Positions 40,002 through 43,635 of a stretch of DNA of 43,635 nucleotides are shown here, piece after piece. Below the pieces are notes generated by a model that worked only from the letters and a program-made list of their open reading frames with translations, had not been told where the DNA came from and ran no database searches. Source of the DNA: Saccharothrix sp. (lineage in GTDB: Bacteria > Actinomycetota > Actinomycetes > Mycobacteriales > Pseudonocardiaceae). The DNA lies in contig NZ_JAPSLK010000064.1 of NCBI RefSeq assembly GCF_031180885.1, forward strand, positions 1 through 43,635, written 5' to 3'. The position numbers and the translations under genes are program-made. Position 1 is the first letter of the stretch. Each line of letters opens with the position of its first letter.

Positions 40002-41539
40002 CACTTCTCCTTCTCCAGCAGGTCACGCGCGAGCGAGCCGAACTCCTCGCCGTACCCGGCCTGGTCGGTGCGCGCGAGCCCGCCGACCTCGACAACCGTA
40101 CGCCCGTCCGCCGCCGGCACCGCCCGGACCCAGACGCGGCGGCGCTTCACGCTCAGCGACACGCCCAGCCCGAGGATCACCAGCACCGAGAACGCCAGTA
40201 CCCACACCTGGGTGGGGTCGTGCGACACCTGGAGCGACACCCAGTCCTTGACGCCCTCGAACTTGATCACGGTGCCGTCGTCGAGCTCGAGCTCCTCGCC
40301 CTGCCGCAGGTTCTGCCGGGCGACCTTGGTGAGCTTGCCGTCCTGCACCTGCTTCTCGTCGATCGAGAAGATCGACTGGCCGCGGCCGGAGTCGGTGCCC
40401 AGGTCGCCCCGGTAGACGTCGATCGCCACCGCGGGGTCGCGCGCCTCGGGGAACACCGAGTCGAGCAGCTCGCCGCGGAACCCGGCGGTCGGCGCGAGCA
40501 GACCGGTGATGGCGAGCTGGTTCTTGCGGCGCTGCTCGGTGTCGGTGATGCCGGGCGGGTCGAACTTCGTCGCGCCCTCGGAGGCGAGGGTGACCTCGTT
40601 GACCGGGCGCCACTGGGTCGTGCCGGTGCGGGTCTCGCCGTTGGGGAACTTCACGGTGAAGATCGGGGTGTAGCCGTGGCCGAGGAGGTAGACCCGGTCG
40701 CCGGCGGTGCGCAGCGGGCTGTTGACCTCCAGCGGGTACGGCCGCCAGGTGCCGGTCTCCAGGTCTTCGCCGGACTGGTAGTCGATGTCCGCGCGGAAGC
40801 TCTGCGCCTGCCCGTTGTGCAGGTAGGTGGCGTGGAAGTCGTTGACCCGCACGCAGAACGGGGACAGCTGGGTGCCGTCGACGCGCAGGCCGGGCCGGAA
40901 GCTGTCGAAGTTGAACACGCCGGAGTTGCAGAACTGACCGCCCTTGGACTGGACGATCACCTGCCCCTCGTAGCCGACCATCTTGCCCAGCGCGAACGCG
41001 ACCAGCAGGCCCAGCAGGGAGAAGTGGAAGACCAGGTTGCCGGTCTCGCGCAGGTAGCCGCGCTCGGCGCTGACGCTGCGCGCGCCGTCGGCCTCCTCGC
41101 GCTCGACCAGCCGCCAACCCTTCAACCGCGCCTTCGCCGACGCCATCACGGCTTCCGGGCTCGCGGCCAGCTCGGCGGTCGCGTGGTGCGGCAGGCGGGA
41201 CAGGTTGCGCGGTGTCAGCACGGGCTTGGCCCGCATCTGCTTGTAGTAATCCCACGTGCGCGGCAGCAGGCAGCCGACCAGCGACACGAACAGCAGCACG
41301 TAGACCGCGGAGAACCAGTAGCTGGCGTAGACGTCGTAGAACTGGAGGCGGTCGAGGAACCGGCCCCACCACCCGTTCTCGGCGATGTACTCGGCGACCT
41401 TCTGCGCGTTGAGCGAGCGCTGCGGCAGCAGCGCGCCGGGCATCGCGCCCAGCGCCAGCAGGAACAGCAGGGTCAGCGCGGTGCGCATCGCGGTGAGACC
41501 GCGCCACGTGTTGCGCAGGAAGGCCAGGAACGCTTTCAC
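40001..41539 (-). CDS. resB: System II cytochrome c biogenesis protein ResB/Ccs1
   Basis: 512 residues. Three N-terminal membrane helices (LTLLFLLALGAMPGALLPQ; WFSAVYVLLFVSLVGCLLP; FHFSLLGLLVAFALG), a large periplasmic domain (about 200-450, with LLGHGYTPIFTVKFPNGE) and a last helix VWVLAFSVLVILGLGVSLS. It forms the synthase with CcsA and holds apocytochrome. The short positively charged tail after the last helix reads VKRRRVWVR. GTG start overlaps the ccdA stop by one nt (TAGTG). Confidence 0.95.
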   Translation of the reverse strand: MKAFLAFLRNTWRGLTAMRTALTLLFLLALGAMPGALLPQRSLNAQKVAEYIAENGWWGRFLDRLQFYDVYASYWFSAVYVLLFVSLVGCLLPRTWDYYKQMRAKPVLTPRNLSRLPHHATAELAASPEAVMASAKARLKGWRLVEREEADGARSVSAERGYLRETGNLVFHFSLLGLLVAFALGKMVGYEGQVIVQSKGGQFCNSGVFNFDSFRPGLRVDGTQLSPFCVRVNDFHATYLHNGQAQSFRADIDYQSGEDLETGTWRPYPLEVNSPLRTAGDRVYLLGHGYTPIFTVKFPNGETRTGTTQWRPVNEVTLASEGATKFDPPGITDTEQRRKNQLAITGLLAPTAGFRGELLDSVFPEARDPAVAIDVYRGDLGTDSGRGQSIFSIDEKQVQDGKLTKVARQNLRQGEELELDDGTVIKFEGVKDWVSLQVSHDPTQVWVLAFSVLVILGLGVSLSVKRRRVWVRAVPAADGRTVVEVGGLARTDQAGYGEEFGSLARDLLEKEK

Positions 41540-42315
41540 TACAACGGCAGTTCCACGTCGGTGACCACGGCGTCGCGCAGCCAGAACACGAAGTCGCCCC
41601 ACAGCCCGGTGACCAGCGCCACGCCCACCCCGATCAGCAGCAGCCCGCCGAAGACCTGCACCTGGCGGACGTGCGCCCGCAGCCACCCGGTGACCCGCAC
41701 CGCCCACCGCGCGCCCAGCGCGATCAGGATGAACGGCAACCCGAGCCCGATGCAGTAGGCCAGCACCAGCACCACCCCGCGCCCGGTGGCCGACCCGACC
41801 TCGGTGCCGCGCGCCAGGGCGAGCACCCCGGACAGCGTCGGCCCCACGCACGGCGTCCACCCCAGCGCGAACACCCCGCCCAGCAGGGGCGCGCCGATCA
41901 GCCCGCCGCGCGGCGTGCGGTGCAGCCGGATGTCCTTCTGGAGCGCCGGCACCAGTCCGATGAAGACCAGCCCCATCGCGATCGTGACGACACCGCCGAT
42001 GCGCTGGAGCGTGTCGGCGTTGAAGTACAACGCGTCGCTCAACCCGAGCACCACGAACGACGTGAGCGCGAACACCACGGTGAACCCGAGCACGAACAAC
42101 CCGGCCGCCCCCGCGACGCGCCACCGCCCCGCCTTGCGCCCTTCCCCCTCGTGCACGGCAGGCGCCTCGGCACCGACCAGCCCGGCCAGGTAGGCGAGGT
42201 ACCCCGGCACCAGCGGCACCACGCAGGGGGAGGCGAACGAGATCGCTCCGGCGAGCACCGCGACCCCCGTGGCCAGCACCAACGGCCCGGAGATGGCGAG
42301 ATCGGTCGCGTTCAC
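41539..42315 (-). CDS. ccdA: Cytochrome c biogenesis protein CcdA (thiol electron carrier)
   Basis: 258 residues, six membrane helices. Moves reducing equivalents across the membrane to keep the haem-binding cysteines of apocytochrome c reduced. The paired redox cysteines are visible in ISFASPCVVPLVPGYL (helix 1) and ALGWTPCVGPTLSG (helix 4). Start GTG 42315 (MNATDLAISG) chosen for TACCCT seven nt upstream. A ResA-type thioredoxin, often next to ccdA, is not in the window; upstream is a divergent secreted protease. Confidence 0.95.
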   Translation of the reverse strand: MNATDLAISGPLVLATGVAVLAGAISFASPCVVPLVPGYLAYLAGLVGAEAPAVHEGEGRKAGRWRVAGAAGLFVLGFTVVFALTSFVVLGLSDALYFNADTLQRIGGVVTIAMGLVFIGLVPALQKDIRLHRTPRGGLIGAPLLGGVFALGWTPCVGPTLSGVLALARGTEVGSATGRGVVLVLAYCIGLGLPFILIALGARWAVRVTGWLRAHVRQVQVFGGLLLIGVGVALVTGLWGDFVFWLRDAVVTDVELPL

Positions 42316-42322
42316 GCCAACC

Positions 42323-42328
42323 AGGGTA
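42323..42328 (-). promoter_or_regulatory. -10 box of a leaderless ccdA-resB-ccsA promoter
   Basis: TACCCT on the minus strand, seven nt before the ccdA GTG; the same box and spacing as at menF. Confidence 0.6.
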
Positions 42329-42436
42329 GGGAGCCTCCGGAGGACCACGCCCACCGGCTGCCCTTAGTGATGACCCCCGTCACTCCGCTAGGGGCCTTTC
42401 CCCGTTCCCCTATCGGTTAAACCCGCCTTTCCACCC

Positions 42437-42465
42437 TTGTAGGTGAGTGACCTGCTTCATAGCGT
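42437..42465 (+). promoter_or_regulatory. Leaderless promoter of the M64 peptidase gene
   Basis: -35-like TTGTAG (42437-42442... read 42438-42443 if a 16-bp spacer is taken) and -10 TAGCGT (42460-42465), seven nt before ATG 42473. The ccdA-M64 gap also holds an imperfect AGTGATG/CGTCACT inverted repeat (42366-42384). Confidence 0.55.
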
Positions 42466-42472
42466 CACCACC

Positions 42473-43429
42473 ATGCGAGTTCACCGGCTCACCCTGCCCG
42501 TGCTGGCCGTCGCACTCGCCGCCGTCACCGCCCCTGCACCCGGTGGCGCGGCGCAGGCCCCCGTGGAGTGGCGGGAGGTGTTCTCGCCGGACGGCACCAT
42601 CACCCAGGTGGCCGTCCCGAAGGTCCTGGAGACCAGAGCGGAACCGTCCGAGGTGGCGGCGGACGTGGTCGCCGTCCAGGAGACCGGTGCCCCCGACCAG
42701 CGGTTCGACCTCGTCTTCGTCGGCGACGGCTACACCCGGTCCGACCTGGCGACCTACCACGACCACGTGGTGAGCAAGTGGACGGAACTGTCCGCCGTGG
42801 AGCCGTTCAAGTCCTACAAGCAGTACTTCAACGTCTGGAAGGTCAACGTCGTCTCCCCCGAGTCGGGCGTGGACAACGACCCGACCCTCGGCACCGACCG
42901 CGACACGGCCCTCGACATGGGCTTCTGGTGCCAGGGCCGAGACGTGAACACCGAGCGCCTGCTGTGCGTGAACCAGACGAAGGCGGGCCAATTCGGCGCA
43001 CTGGCACCCCAGGCCGACCAGATCATCGCCCTCGGCAACACCACGAAGTACGGCGGAGCGGGCGGCGGCATCGCCACGGCGGCGGGCGCGAACGACCAAG
43101 CCGGCCAGATCGCGGTCCACGAACTGGGCCACTCGATCGGCGGCCTGGCCGACGAGTACGACTACCCGTACGACCGCTACACCGGCGACGACCCGACCGA
43201 ACCCAACGCGACCACCGACCCGACGGGCGCGAAGTGGTCGAAGTACAACGGCCAGCCGTCGCCGGACGGCGGCACGGTGGGCGCGTACGAAGGCAGCCGC
43301 TACTACCGCTACGGCCTGTACCGCCCCACCGGGAACTCGATCATGCGCACGCTCGGCCGCGAGTTCAACCTGATCGGCCGCGAGGCGATGGTCAACGCGT
43401 TCAAGGCCAAGATCCCCGAACTGAACTGA
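42473..43429 (+). CDS. Secreted M64-family metallopeptidase (IgA peptidase M64-like)
   Basis: 318 residues. Signal peptide MRVHRLTLPVLAVALAAVTAP... ending near GGAAQA (about residue 28). The catalytic domain begins FDLVFVGDGYTRSDLATYHDHV, the M64 opening, and contains the zinc motif H216-E-L-G-H220 in HELGHSIGGLADEYDYP, with the following Asp-Glu pair as third ligand candidates. Despite the family name, immunoglobulin A is not an expected substrate for a soil actinomycete; a general extracellular protease is more likely. ATG 42473 rather than an open codon at 42443, because of the -10 box placement and signal-peptide length. Confidence 0.9.
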   Translation: MRVHRLTLPVLAVALAAVTAPAPGGAAQAPVEWREVFSPDGTITQVAVPKVLETRAEPSEVAADVVAVQETGAPDQRFDLVFVGDGYTRSDLATYHDHVVSKWTELSAVEPFKSYKQYFNVWKVNVVSPESGVDNDPTLGTDRDTALDMGFWCQGRDVNTERLLCVNQTKAGQFGALAPQADQIIALGNTTKYGGAGGGIATAAGANDQAGQIAVHELGHSIGGLADEYDYPYDRYTGDDPTEPNATTDPTGAKWSKYNGQPSPDGGTVGAYEGSRYYRYGLYRPTGNSIMRTLGREFNLIGREAMVNAFKAKIPELN

Positions 43430-43635
43430 CCAGGCCGTTCCAACAGCGCACAACTCCCGCTCTTCAGCGCACAGCGCCCTGCACTTCGGCGCGCAGCGCC
43501 GTCGGGCAGTGCCGCCGGGGCACACACCCCAACCCGGGCTTCTTGCTTGTGTCATCCCCGTATGGCCCGCCCGAAGGGCTACCACAGATTTCCCGGGTGC
43601 AGCCAAAAAGTTTTGCGAGGAACGAGCAAAAGTTT
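43430..43635. other. Non-coding right edge
   Basis: No gene is evident. It holds three loose copies of a TTC-A/G-GCGC-A/G-CAGCGCC-like motif (43450-43500), and an AT-richer end where TTTTGC and GCAAAA pair across nine nt and AAAAGTTT occurs twice, as might occur in the promoter of a gene beyond the window. Confidence 0.4.

Noticed and set aside
42443..42472. Upstream start (42443) for the M64 peptidase
   Set aside because: It would place the -10 box TAGCGT inside the gene and spoil the signal peptide by adding ten residues.
1..43635. tRNA, rRNA, insertion sequence, prophage or secondary-metabolite cluster
   Set aside because: Read on both strands, no cloverleaf, transposase, integrase or synthase-type gene was seen.

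Overview
The window is chromosomal DNA from a high-G+C actinomycete. Respiration is built on menaquinone: nuo complex I, men genes and System II cytochrome c maturation are all present. Other markers are BldC, a MgtA-type mannosyltransferase, an F420/NADPH-type oxidoreductase, and promoters whose -10 box sits 6-8 nt before the start codon (leaderless mRNAs). Several neighbourhoods (menG-mgtA, menD/B/E/A, ccdA-resB-ccsA-ParA-like) recall the Rv0527-Rv0561 region of Mycobacterium tuberculosis. Pseudonocardiales (Saccharothrix/Lentzea/Actinosynnema-like) is my inference; no rRNA is present to prove it. I see no tRNA, rRNA, insertion sequence, prophage or CRISPR array.

Layout. (1) 1-9055, minus strand: nuoA-B-C-D-E-F-G-H-(I), tightly coupled, nuoI cut by the window edge. 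The nuo promoter region (9056-9358) carries two textbook Rex operators, and a third, degenerate one overlaps the ribosome-binding site of menJ. (2) 9405-15214, minus: menJ, an NADPH/F420-type reductase, menG, then two GT4 glycosyltransferases (the second MgtA-like). A 19-bp tandem array lies between menJ and the reductase, and a strand-skew-flipped low-complexity block lies between menG and the glycosyltransferases. (3) 15370-16666: inositol monophosphatase and an unknown protein. (4) 16702-20316, minus: paaABCDE, the phenylacetyl-CoA epoxidase operon. (5) 20359-23791: a DUF3592-like membrane protein divergent from menF, followed by an ECF-type sigma factor and a CU044_5270-type membrane protein. 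(6) 23842-31673: secreted M1 peptidase, menD, menB, menE, a secreted SH3-domain protein and menA. A perfect actinobacterial LexA (SOS) box lies between menD and menB. (7) 31734-37567: accessory and regulatory genes, namely a Cds1-like PLP enzyme and an ADP-ribosylglycohydrolase fired from overlapping divergent promoters, an MFS exporter, PadR plus membrane partner, DUF4229, an Lrp/AsnC regulator, BldC and a small membrane protein. (8) 37616-42315, minus: ccdA-resB-ccsA (System II cytochrome c biogenesis) and a ParA/MinD-like ATPase with nonapeptide repeats. (9) 42473-43429: secreted M64 metallopeptidase.

Together most of the window is one electron-transport neighbourhood: the NADH entry point (nuo), quinone synthesis from chorismate (menF, D, E, B, A, G) and tail saturation (menJ), and assembly of c-type cytochromes. 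menC and menH-type steps are not in the window. Regulation visible in the sequence links NADH/NAD+ poise (Rex) to both complex I and menaquinone maturation, and possibly DNA damage (LexA) to menD/menB. All functional statements rest on motif reading by eye; no database search was run.
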